A stretch of 64,000 nucleotides of DNA from Anisodus tanguticus (lineage: Eukaryota; Streptophyta; Magnoliopsida; Solanales; Solanaceae). Location of the stretch: contig CM067543.1 of the NCBI GenBank assembly GCA_034509755.1, positions 55,298,653 to 55,362,652 on the forward strand, written 5' to 3'. The notes beneath the pieces are model-generated. The model was not told where the DNA came from. It did not search any database and worked only from the letters and a program-made list of their open reading frames with translations. Position numbers and translations under genes: made by a program. Below, piece after piece: positions 33,465-43,698 of this stretch. Every line of letters begins with the position of its first letter. Position 1 is the first letter of the stretch.

Positions 33465-34040
33465 TAGTTAAAGACTTGCTTTTGATCATGTAATCAAATT
33501 GGTCATCAAAGCTTATAAATAGCAGATTGTTTCCATATTGCAGAATTCTATTTGTTCTCTACATTTGGATGTCATTAGTAGAAGTTTGAAAGCTACTATT
33601 GTGAGTTGTTTTATGCAGATGATTATGCTTAATATTATAAATGTTAAAAGTTGATATTCTCTGTGTTTCGGTTTGAGAGGGAAGTTTTTAAAGTGGTGTT
33701 GACTCATAGGTCATAAACTCTTGTAAACACCAGTTGCAACATGGAAAGGTGAAGTATTGCATACTACTCTAAGCTTCCGCTATGCGCGGGGTTCGGGGAA
33801 GGGCCGGACTACAAGGGTATGTTGTATGTAGCCTTACCTTACATTTCTGCCAGAAGCTGTTTACACGGCTTGAACTCATGACCTCCTGGTCACATGACAT
33901 TAACTTTATCGGTTACTCCAAGGCTCCTCTTCGTATTGCATATTACTGATAGTTAACGGCTGATGGATACGTTAATTTGCTTATTGAAAGTTCAGGTTAA
34001 TAATAACTAAGAAAGTTATTTTAATTGATAAAATGAGCTT
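33465..34040. repeat. Tandem duplication in the RDUF 3' flank, copy B (SINE-interrupted)
   Basis: Collinear with copy A but split at 33769-33933 by an Au SINE. Outside the SINE the two copies differ by substitutions and a few short deletions (for example, around 33615-33630). Confidence 0.85.
33769..33933 (-). mobile_element. Au-type SINE with 14-bp target duplication
   Basis: The minus strand has the Au order: a GGAGCCTTGGAGTAACC head, a GGTCATGAGTTCAAGCC B-box-like block, AACAGCTTCTGGCAGAAATG split words, and a CCCCGCGCATAGCGGAAGC end. Flanks TATTGCATACTACT (33755-33768) and TATTGCATATTACT (33934-33947) match at 13 of 14. The empty site survives at about 33338-33352 in copy A. Confidence 0.85.
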
Positions 34041-34437
34041 ATGGCCTATACCTTACCTTATCAAAAAAAGAGCCTAAGGGGTAATCTTGGGAGAAGTGGG
34101 AACCTAATAACTTTTTGATGGGTGAACCTAATAATCCATCTGCTATATAAAGGGGCCTTCCAGTGATGCAATGCTTGCTGGTTAGGTCCTACCTTCTTAG
34201 ACTTGTATTCAATTGGTTAGGTCCTACCTTCTTGGCTAAGACTTGGTAGACTTGTATTCAATGAGAAACTTCTTTAGGAGGGAATGATTGTAGCTCAATC
34301 CTCGTGGGGATAGGAATTATAAGTGGAGTTGATTATCAATTAGAATACTTTGAAAAAGAGAAAAGAGGCAAGTTGAGAGAGCCTAGAAGCATTTTATTAG
34401 GATGTGGCCTATAATAGTTGTTTAGTGCAGTTACCCT
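34041..34437. other. Intergenic DNA, start of the second repeat group
   Basis: No gene is seen. TGGTTAGGTCCTACCTTCTT occurs twice in close tandem (34180-34200 and 34215-34235). The stretch 34335-34437 matches 35170-35245 and 36655-36730 (see those entries). Confidence 0.5.
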
Positions 34438-35105
34438 AATCAACACTACAAAACAAATAGGTTGATTCTGATGAAGAAAACAAACACGAAACGAATTGCT
34501 GAAGAATGGAAAAGGAAAGAAGAGTTTTCTGTTCTGTTTTTGCCCACTGTTTTGGACAAAATTTCAGTTGTTCTTTCTTCTGTTTGTCTTTGTGTAGTAT
34601 ATTGTAGTCTCTATTTTTTGTCTCTGCAATTGAGCCAAAAAGCTCCAATATATACCATAAGGGGAGGGACTCCTCAACTACCAAGTAATGACAGTTTATG
34701 GCCATTAGTGAGGGAGTTAATCAGAATTAGCCAAGTAATGGCTGATTTAATGTGCAACATAAAGGAGCTGTTAGGGAGGAGTTAAGGTGCAGATTAATGC
34801 TCCAAAAATCAACTCCAACGGCAGGCAAAAACTTTCTGTCTTCCGTCGTTCCCAATTTTAGCTTTACAGAAACTCCATATTAAGCAATTTGGGGTCCAAA
34901 GATATAATATCAGAAGAAGCACAAGTCCCAAGTCCCTCTCTTTCATTTCTCAATGAAATTTGACGATTCTTGACCCTACGGTCATCTACTCACTTAGTAG
35001 ATTATGCACGTGTGGAGAGTCAAAGCCTCCAACATACGGAACCCTAGTGTTTAAATCATTAAATACGGGTGGACGCACCTCCCCATTAAAGATAAATTTC
35101 CAACA
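34438..35105 (-). repeat. Truncated LTR of the three-LTR family, with target duplication
   Basis: Matches the solo LTR at 57201-58625 from CAACACTACAAA onward, through TTTCATTTCTCAATGAAATT and the ATTATGCACGTGTGGAGAG-like block to TTTCCAACA. The 5-bp flanks ACCCT (34433-34437 and 35106-35110) are identical. The left part of the LTR, including its TGTTGG terminus, and the GC-rich block are missing. Confidence 0.72.
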
Positions 35106-35110
35106 ACCCT

Positions 35111-35700
35111 GCCTGCTAAGGAGAAGAGATATTTCTTTGTTTAAGCAAAGAGTGTACTTGATTATACTATTAGAGGCAAATTGAGAAATTTTATTAGGAT
35201 GGGACAAATAGTAGTCTGGTGAGGCAGTGGTTATTGTTTGGTGCAACTTCCTTACCTGCTAAAGAGATGAATATTTATTGTTTTAAGTGAAGATTATTTG
35301 ATGGATTCTAAAGTGATCCCTTTTGGGATGGTGGCAGAAAACTGAGTTTTCCTAATCAGACTTGACTCTGAAAACTTTGCAATTGCTACTGAATCTCCAT
35401 AGTGGAGACCTGCTTACTGTAAACTTTGCTTAGCTCAACTCTGGTATCTCCATTGTCCTATATATAATTTAAAATATGGGTGATAGTTCACGTTCTCCTT
35501 TCGTCTTTTTTTAAAGGTGGAAATGGTAGGTTTCATCTTTCATGTATGGCTGGATGTGGACTATGAGCTGCTGACCCTTCGGTTAATTACAAACCCTTTG
35601 GTTAGAGATAGACACAGACTGATTGAGTTCTTTAGCATAGTATTCTTCAGCTTATGATACATCTGGGCAGAAACGAGGCTGCCAAAAGACATTGTTTTGC
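35111..35700. repeat. Dispersed duplication, copy Y
   Basis: The segment 35170-35700 is collinear with 36655-37130, sharing GATGGGACxxATAGT, TGCTTAGCTCAA, TCTCCATTGTCCTA, ATGGCTGGATGTGGAC and more. The segment 35111-35170 completes an older partial copy interrupted by the LTR at 34438. No gene is seen. Confidence 0.7.
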
Positions 35701-36331
35701 AGCATGTTAAGATTACGTGTATATTTGGGTGTGAGCATACCTGTCTATTAGTATAGTGTGCCCTTGCAGTTTACAGTGGCCATTAACAATAACCGGCCTA
35801 AATCTTGTATTATTGTGATAGCTAGCTTATATGGCAGATTGTCCGGTCATTAATTGATTTTCTTGTCTTAGTCCTGGTGTGTAATGTTTGCTTGTATAGT
35901 GAACCAATGAGTTTTCTTTACTTAGGCGATTATCAATCGTGGTACACTGTGCCATGTGATGTCAAGAACTGAGTAATTTTTTGGACGTTTACAGCTTTGC
36001 ATTTGGCCATCAAATGGACCTGTCTCTTCTGAATGAAACCTACGGAAGAATACGTGGCTATTTGACAACAGCCTAATGAATTTTTTGGACCACTATTGGA
36101 TTGTTAAAAGTTATAGGTTGAGAAAAAACTTAAGGCAAGTTCTTTTAATTGATAAATTGGACCTATATAGCATATGGGGTCATCTAGGCTTAGTGGGATT
36201 GTAAATCGTCGGTGTGATAGTCTAATAATACACCTGCAGATAAAAAGAAGGCTTTTAATGGTGAAATGAAAGCTATTTGATGTGGAGAACCTTAGAAAAA
36301 AGACAGGTGTTAGGGCCAAATCTTCTTGATT
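35701..36331. other. Intergenic DNA within the duplicated flank
   Basis: No gene is seen. The stretch 36085-36160 (GTTATAGGTTGAG...TTTTAATTGATAAATTGGAC) echoes the end of copies A and B at 33455 and 34030. The stretch 35945-36010 (GTGCCATGTGATG...TTACAGCTTTGC) echoes 38398-38455. The area is therefore a further degenerate copy of the same flank. Confidence 0.5.
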
Positions 36332-36350
36332 AAGAATGTTAATAGTGGTG

Positions 36351-36612
36351 TCCCCGGGGCATGGCTAGATGACAAATGATGGGAACTTAAAATCCAGCTG
36401 GAAGCCTGTAGCGTGAGTTCGAACCCTGGTGGGAGCAATTTACTTTCTTCTGGGGTAGGACCTTGTAGGTTATATCAGTTGCTCTGTTTTCAAACTCTGG
36501 TTATTCAGGCACATCCCGCGATTTACTGGTAGTAGTGCTGAAGGATCGGGACCATTATCTCTAGGAAATAGTCTGACGTAAGCCGGAAGTTGATATATAA
36601 AAAAAAAAAAAA
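36351..36612 (+). mobile_element. tRNA-derived SINE with 19-bp target duplication
   Basis: A 262-bp insert with an A-box-like CATGGCTAGATGACAAATG, a clear B box GAGTTCGAACCCTGG, and an A-rich tail at 36599-36612. The flanks are identical over 19 bp (AAGAATGTTAATAGTGGTG at 36332-36350 and 36613-36631). The length and head resemble the TS/SolS class of Solanaceae SINEs. Confidence 0.85.
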
Positions 36613-36654
36613 AAGAATGTTAATAGTGGTGATTAATGATTATCATTAAAAGAT

Positions 36655-37130
36655 TAGGAAAAGAAAGAAGCTAGTTGAGAGAGCACTTGCGGATGGGACC
36701 TAATAGTCTTGGTGGGGCAGTGACTATTTTTTGGTGCATTCCTTGTCTGCTTAGTAGAAGAAAGAGTTCTTGTTTTAAGTGAAAGAGTATCTGATTGATA
36801 TTAGTAGAATTTTTAAAGCTATTCCATTGAGCATGGTGGTTGTATAATAGTTTTTGATGACAGGTAATGTGGGGCTTCCTAATCAGACTTGACTGGAAAG
36901 TTTTTGCAACTGAATTTCCATATTCTGAGGGACCTGCTAGCTGCTGTCTGCTTAGCTCAATTATATGTGGTCTCCATTGTCCTAATGCACACTCAGGTTT
37001 GTTCATTTTCTATAGTTGACATGGTATGTCTAATATATATGGCTGGATGTGGACCATGAACTTTTGTGGACCTTTGGTAAATTGTAAACAATCAATACAG
37101 TAGTGGACATCATTTGAGGCTCTGCTAAAG
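36655..37130. repeat. Dispersed duplication, copy Z
   Basis: Sister of 35170-35700 at moderate divergence, lacking the LTR insert seen in the oldest copy. The CCTTGTCTGCTTAGTAGAAG stretch is the uninterrupted counterpart of the LTR target site. Confidence 0.68.
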
Positions 37131-38516
37131 GACAGAGATGACCAGAATTCAGAAGGGAAAAAAGTGGTTGTTTTTAGGCAGGACGTCGTTAAGCTTTTGG
37201 TTGCATTTCTCCTCATACTCAAAAGTCGTCGTTGGATGTTTTCTGCACTGTCGCCTCCTATGGTTTGTTCTTGATATTGAAGAGGATGGTGGGGTGCAAA
37301 TCCTAAACTGTATATGCCACTATCAAACTGCATCATGCATTTGAGTTGACGAGTAGTGTTAAAAGTGCTAGCGTTGGAGCTATTTTTGGTGGTTCATGCT
37401 TGATCTTCTAGGCCGTCGTGAAGTTTAAGGTTGCAAATTTGTTTTAACTCTTTGAGCTAATGTTTATAATGTCATGTTGCAGTCGATTGAGTTTGTATTC
37501 ATATTACCTTCCTTTTCAGTCTTACAAAATACTGACTGACCAGAAGCAGCAGAAAAATTGTAGATAATGTTATTACATAACGCATGCATTGTGAGACCCC
37601 TCACAAAGTGTAAATTTAGCACAAAACATGGCACAAGGGTGGAAAAAAGAATTCATGTTAGGCGATGCCAATAAGTTGTGATTAAGGTTTAATAAAATTT
37701 AAATCTTCAAATATTGTATTGCTACATGTTAGAATGAAATAACATGACTGGTGGAGACTTACCTAGTTGATCTAAACTAACTTGAGATTGAGGCCAAGGG
37801 CGGAGTGAACTCCCACATCCGATTATGGTCCATCTACTTCTTCCTCTATTGATTAGATTTCCGACATTGAACTTCAAAATAAAGGAGGAGAAGACGATCT
37901 GTGAGGGTGAATCCCCTTCATAAAAAAATTGCACGATATAGAAGGGTCAAAATTGCTATATATATTGGCGGTTTTTGATTTTGTATACATTTACTATTTT
38001 GTATTTTTAATCCTCTTAATAGAAATTATGACTCCTCATTTGAAGTTCATTTATTATGAATTAAAAAGTGATTGGCGAGGTCGAAAAATGTCATAGAATT
38101 CATGATGATTATTCTATTTTTGCTTTAAGTAAGTAGGCGATGCTAATCTAATATTCTACGTAAAAGCTAAAACACGATCCACCATGCGGTTACTCTTCTA
38201 TATTCTTAGTATATTATTCTCCTTGAATTTAAGGAATGGACTTTGGTGGGAAAAAAATTCTTTATCAGATTTGAACCGATGATTTAAACCTCTAATTTAG
38301 GAGACATTGTAATCTTTATTAGGTTATATGATCTCTCTTTTTATTAGGAAGATAATTAAGCATCTAGGCAATGACAAACATATCAAAAAGTTGAGATCGT
38401 GCCATGTGATGACAACAAATTAGTTTTCTCTTGGATGGTTACAGCTTGGTTTTGCTGATTATATGGAATTTAAGGTCCTTAAATCATGGGATTTTGTAAG
38501 CTTCATTAATGGAGAT
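37131..38516. other. Intergenic DNA
   Basis: No gene is seen. Small open frames at 37138-37344 and 37722-37934 lack any recognisable motif. The stretch 38398-38455 is related to 35945-36010. Confidence 0.4.
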
Positions 38517-38745
38517 TGAAGCTCAACCAGTGAAGAAATGGAATAGAGGAAGAGATGAGCTGTAGGATAAGGGATAGTTATGGAGAGAAATATTTGATTC
38601 ATTAAAAAATATCTTTATGAGCTTAAAGGTCTACAATGATTAGACACATGTATATGTACTAGAGACTACTCAAGGTTAACTAACACTTAACAACTTTGGT
38701 CAACTAACTAATCTCAACTAACCATAGTTACTTGACTAGTCTACA
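38517..38745 (-). repeat. 3' LTR of Copia 4
   Basis: On the minus strand it begins TGTAGACTAGTCAAGTAACT directly after the purine tract. The outer terminus is tentative (TG at 38517), and no duplicate LTR is available for comparison. Confidence 0.5.
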
Positions 38746-38757
38746 CTCCCCCTTAAG
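38746..38757 (-). promoter_or_regulatory. Polypurine tract of Copia 4
   Basis: The minus strand reads CTTAAGGGGGAG immediately before the LTR start TGTAGAC, the standard plant Copia arrangement. Confidence 0.7.
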
Positions 38758-38769
38758 TCTAGTTAGAAC

Positions 38770-41225
38770 ACATTCTTAACTCCTAGTTTGCTCAGCAAGT
38801 AACGATGTTGACTCTTTCCCAAGCTCTTTGTAAACATATCAACTACCTGTTGTGTGTATGCTCAGTCCGCAACATGCCTTGTGCTGTTTTTTTTCTAACA
38901 AAATGACAATCAATGTCTATATGTTTTGTCCTCTCATGGAAGATTGGATTTGCTGCAATTTGAATTGCAGCTTTACTATCACATATCATATTCACTGGTT
39001 CTTCAATATGCACACTAAGTTCTTTGAACATTCCCACTAACCAAGTGATTTCTGCTGCATAAGAAGCCATACCTTAGAATTCTGCTTCAGCATAACTTCT
39101 GGATATTGTCTCTTGTTTCTTTGACTTTAAAGAAATGAGAGCATCACCAAACTTAACCATATATCCAGTAACAGATATTCTAGACTCCAAACAACCACCC
39201 TAGTCAGAATCACAATAGGCACTGAGCTGACTTGAGGCAACTACAGGCATCAGTAAACCAAGACCAGAAGCTGATTTAATATATCTTACCACTCTTAGAG
39301 CTGCTTCCCAATGAGACTTCTTTGGTGCATGCATGTATTGACTAAGAACTTGAACCAAAAATGACAAGTCAGGTATGGTCATTGTGAGATACAATAGCCT
39401 TCCAACTAATCTTTGATATGGATTGGATTTGCAAGTACTACATCTTCCATGACCGTCTTGTTCTGATTTATCTTAGGCTGACTTTCTTCCTTCTCTTGAA
39501 ATGAGCTTGTCATATTGAATAGAGGTAAGTTTCTGATTAAACTCAAGTCGTGTTACAACAGGTTTAGCTCCTCATAGACTTGATTTTGCTATCAGTTCCA
39601 AGACATACTTCCTTTGGTACATGAGTATTCCCTTTGCAGACCTGGCAAACTCAATTCCTAGGAAGAATTTAAGTTCTCCAAGATCTTTCATTTTGAACTT
39701 TTGTTGTAGTGCTTATCTTGTGTCACACAATAATTGTTGATTATTGCATGTAATAAGAAGATCATCTACATATACTAGCACAATCACAGTGTCAGTATCA
39801 CTCTTCTTAGTAAACACTGAGTAATCGTAGTGACTCTGTTGGAAGCCCATCTGCACCAAAGCCTCAGTAAGTTTCAAGTTCCATTGATTAGGAGCTTGTT
39901 TGAGGCCATACAAGGACTTCATGAGTTTGTAGACCTTGTCTATCTCCCCCCGTCTGGCAAAACCAGCAAAAATATTCATATACACATCTTCTACCAAATC
40001 ACCATTTAGAAAAGAATTGTGAACATCCATTTGAAAGATGTACCAATGCCTAGAAGCAGCAAGGGCAACAAGTGTTCTAACTATCACCATCTTGGCCACA
40101 GGTGAGAAAGTCTCACCATAGTCCAGACCCTCTCTTTGGCTATTCCCTTGGACACCAACCTTGCTTTGAACCTTTCAACATCCCCATTAGATTTGTACTT
40201 GATCTTATAGATCCATCTACAACCTATAGCTTTGTGACTATGAGGCAAGTCTTCTATAGTCCATGTCTCATTAGCTTCTAATGCAGCTATCTCAAGTTTC
40301 ATGGCTTCTACCCATCTTGGGTCTAAGGAAGCTTCTTTAAAGTTCTTTGGCTCTGAAGTTGTAGAATAAGCTGACAAAGCAAGTTTGTACTAGGGGACAC
40401 CTTGTTATATGAGACTGCGACATAGGATAAGCACAAGAAGCCTTCTTGGTTGGCACTACATAGTCTTGCAACCAAATAGGTTGTTTACAATGTCTAGTGG
40501 ATTTTCTTGTTGCAAGCTCAGCATCAACATCAGCATTATCACCTTGAGCATGAATAGGAACGCCCGAGACAACCTCCTTTCCAAGAATTGTGTCTTCACC
40601 ACCTGCATCTGTGTCTGCACTACTTGCAGTTGTGTCATGTGATGTTTGAACATCAAGCTCACCACTACCATCTGAGGCAGCATTGTCAGACTCTAGTTCA
40701 GGTTGAGTAATATCCAACCTACTAGATGGTAGTGGCACATGAATTTCACCTGTCACACTAGAAGGTAGAACCTTTAGTACTGGAAACACATGATCAATAG
40801 ACACTTGCACATCCTTAAATGGGAATATACACTCTTGAAATTTTACATGTTTGTTGACTAAAAAGTTTTGGAATGGAGATCATACAATACATAGCCTTTT
40901 TGTGTAGAAGAAAAGCCCATAAGCACTGATGGAATTTCTCTAGGGGAAAACTTATCACCAATCTTAGGAGTGGTAGCATAGCATAGACATCCAAAGTCTC
41001 TAATATGATATAAATCAGGAGGATGCATATAGAGAAGTTCAAAAGGAGTCTTGTACTTGAGTACCTTAGAAGGCAATCTGTTGATCAGATACACATCATT
41101 AGAGACACACTCACCCCAAAACTTCAGAGGAACAACACTTTAAAATCTAAGAGATCTGCCCACCTCCAAAATTATTCTATGCTTTCTTTCTACTTTCTCA
41201 GCTTTGAAATTTTGATCGGTGATAA
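38770..41225 (-). pseudogene. Copia 4 polyprotein C-terminal half, degenerate
   Basis: From 41225 downward on the minus strand: integrase C-terminal sequence (EKVERKHRIILEVGRSLRF, then a stop, then PLKFWGECV), the LINRLPSKVLKYKTPFELL and FGCLCYA blocks, a hydrophilic linker (40337-40810), the reverse transcriptase start (EAMKLEIAALEANETW, 40084-40377), the QMDVHNSFLNGDL and YGLKQAP blocks (39713-40099) with VLVYVDDLLITC as catalytic box, then RNase H (YCDSD near 39200; ITWLVGMFKEL, KAAIQIAANPIFHERTKHID at 38843-39070). Stops and frameshifts interrupt it at several points, so it is inactive. Confidence 0.88.
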
Positions 41226-41230
41226 AAATA

Positions 41231-42558
41231 TCAGTTGTTAATGAAAGCAGTACTCGAGTCTGTCAGTGACGGCATTAAGATCTTTGTCCTTATTTGAAGA
41301 GAAAATTTCATAAATAATTATAGTTTAGAGCGTAATTATAAAATTAGTGAGTGCAATTAACTATTAAATTTAAGTAATTAAGTGTGACTTGTAGTTGTAG
41401 GTTCTGTTATCTCTTGTTGTTGAAGTCTTTTCGAGAGAAAGATGCTTAGCAGCACTACCTATGGTTAAGTTTGTGTACGGTTTTATGGTTTAGAAAGAGT
41501 GTTGATGTAGCTGATTTAAGTGTTAATGAAGCTCATTAATTGTTTGAAGTGAGCAATGTTGTAAGAGGATGAGCAGAAATTTTATGGGCCTCAACAGATT
41601 ATCTTGTAATTTTTGGCTGATTTAAATAAATGTCCCTTGATTAGGCCTCCATTAAAATTTGTGTCCTTATTTTAAGAGAAAATTTCATAAATAGCTATAG
41701 TTTAGAGCGTAATTATAAAACGTAGCTATAGTTTACGTATTTATGAAACATAACTATAATTATTATATCAGGCGGGTATTAGTTGTATCAGTGAAAGAAT
41801 TATATCAGGTATCAGTTCGGCTGTATCAGGCTTGTATCAGGTAGGTATTAGTTGTATTAGTGAAAGAGTTGTATCATGCGAGTATTAACTGTATTAGCTG
41901 AAAATCTCACAAAAGAGCTGTATCAGCGTTGATAGCTACATTTCGTAATTTTTAAAACTATAGTTATGTTTCCTAAATACAGTTTAAATGTTTTCCACGT
42001 CGCATTATATTTTTAATTTTAAAAAGTTGTACAAATATAACCGTTGACAAATATATCCAAATTCCAAATTTATTTTATCTCCGCTTGTCACCTTCAAAGT
42101 TAATTGACTTAATGATTCTTGTTCCATCTTACCTCCCGCTCGCGGGGTCGATCAATAATAACATAGTCATATTGCTTCAATTAAAAAACATATAAAAATA
42201 ATAAGAGTCAAGCACCCTTTTCAAGACTTTTACCCTTTAAAAACTCGTACAATGAAGAAGAATATAGGAAAAATGATCCTTCTTTCCCCTTGTTTAGATA
42301 TTTTGTTTGGGTATAAAACAACAATAATGCAAGGCCTATTTAATAAAATTAATGACACCAAAATTTAAATTTCAGTAATAGGCCTTAAATTTATTCGTTG
42401 AAATTCATATGTATTTCTTATAGCTTTTGGATGAGCCTCATGCTTCTCGTAGGAAACAAATTCTCTCAAATCAGACACCTTTTTGGTGCTGACCCATTTG
42501 CTTGGCTCAAGGTATATATGGCCTGCCCCTTCTTCTTCAATTTATTTCAATGTTTATG
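41231..42558. other. Intergenic DNA with a MITE-like repeat
   Basis: No gene is seen. The stretch 41675-41990 begins TTTCATAAATAGCTATAGTT and ends with the inverse AAACTATAGTTATGTTTCC, a probable miniature element. A partial second copy of its left end lies at 41285-41345. Inside are many GTATCAG and GTATTAG words (41770-41935). Confidence 0.5.
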
Positions 42559-42572
42559 CATGGTTCGTTCTT

Positions 42573-42964
42573 TTTTTTTTTTTTTTTTTTGATAATCCAG
42601 GTCTCGGGGTGGCCTTAGTACCCCCATATCGCTAGTACCTGCACAAGTACGGTACTAGGCTCCTGGAGGTGATGGGACCGGTCCTTCAAAGACCCCACCA
42701 CCGTGTAAATCGCGGGATATGCCACATGGTCGAGTGTCTGCTTGCGTCCAACGGATCAATGCTACAAGGTTGACCCCCCCACAAGCCCCATCCCTAAAGC
42801 TTGGCGGAGACCGAACCCACACTGCAACATGCCCGCGCGGCTTTTAGCGCCCAGGCTTTACCACATGTATGTGCCCCGGAGGACGATATCCTTAGGGGGG
42901 AATCGAACTTGCGACCCTAAGGCCGCAAACTTGACTCCCTGCCAGCAAGCTGACCCCTTTGGAT
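42573..42964 (-). mobile_element. tRNA-derived SINE with 14-bp target duplication
   Basis: About 390 bp, with a poly-T head (a poly-A tail on the minus strand). Near the right end the minus strand shows an A-box-like AGCTTGCTGGCAGGGAGTC and a B box AAGTTCGATTCCC. Flanks CATGGTTCGTTCTT (42559-42572 and 42965-42978) are identical. It is longer than most plant SINEs, so an internal duplication or composite origin is possible. The open frame 42742-43005 crossing it is a shadow. Confidence 0.82.
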
Positions 42965-42978
42965 CATGGTTCGTTCTT

Positions 42979-43195
42979 GAACATACTTTTGATGGTTTAG
43001 CTTAATGCGTTCGTTGTGTAAAATCTGGGTAAATGCGGGTGCTAAAGGTTGAATCTTTTAAAATTAATCTAGTCCGACAACGGGTTATTCGACAAACCTT
43101 ACGAAGAGCTCTAGGAATTCTGAATAGTTGTTTAAACAACGAGTTACATTTAGGTACCATTAGTGTCAATATTTGCATGTTGGATACAATGAAAG
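42979..43195. other. Short spacer before Copia 2
   Basis: Nothing recognisable. Ends GAAAG, the imperfect left target duplication of Copia 2. Confidence 0.4.
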
Positions 43196-43530
43196 TGTTA
43201 AATAATGCAATATACCCGTGATATACACCCAATATACAGGCAGTGTATATCACTGGCAAATGGACCAAAAACGGCACAACAGGCTCGGCTGAGGCCCATG
43301 GCGAGGCCCATCACGGACAGAATCAGCCAGCCACTGATTGGTGTATATATGGTATATATTGTTGAAATATTGTAATGTATTTGTTACCTAAATTAGGATT
43401 ATACACTTACCATAATTGTAGAATTAGAATTATGGTAGAATAAGATTTTAGGAATAGGATTCTCCTATTTTGTATCTTGTATATATACCTTGTCAATCAA
43501 TGAAAATAATCAAGGGGATTATTTCTTTAA
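43196..43530 (+). repeat. 5' LTR of Copia 2
   Basis: TGTTAAATAATGC to TTTCTTTAA, the terminal CA having become AA. It contains ATATACACCCAATATACAGG near the start and a TATATA-rich region with TTGTATATATACC near the end. Has an extra GAGGCCCATGGC-type stretch not in the 3' LTR. Confidence 0.9.
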
Positions 43531-43544
43531 TGGTATCAAAGAGA
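43531..43544 (+). promoter_or_regulatory. Primer-binding site of Copia 2
   Basis: TGGTATCAAAGAGA directly follows the LTR, a near match to the initiator-methionine tRNA 3' end. Confidence 0.8.
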
Positions 43545-43698
43545 CTAGGTCTAAACAAAAAATTTTCTTTCCCAACTTTTGTCCTCTCAATTTCGGCCGA
43601 GACACCCCCACCCACTTCTCGGGTTTCTCTTCCAAAATTCATCTTCCGCTCTCAAAAACACCTCTCTTAAATTTTCCTTCCTTCTTTGTTCTTTCAAT

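Larger units (their letters stand above)
38517..41230 (-). mobile_element. Copia retrotransposon 4, 5'-truncated
   Basis: A minus-strand fragment from within the integrase (41225) to the 3' LTR. The LTR ends at 38745 beside a polypurine tract. The upstream half (5' LTR, gag, protease, integrase core) is gone. Its pol differs from Copia 1 and 2 and resembles the class with YMNIFAGF and YVDDLLITC motifs. The outer LTR end near 38517 is uncertain. Confidence 0.8.
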
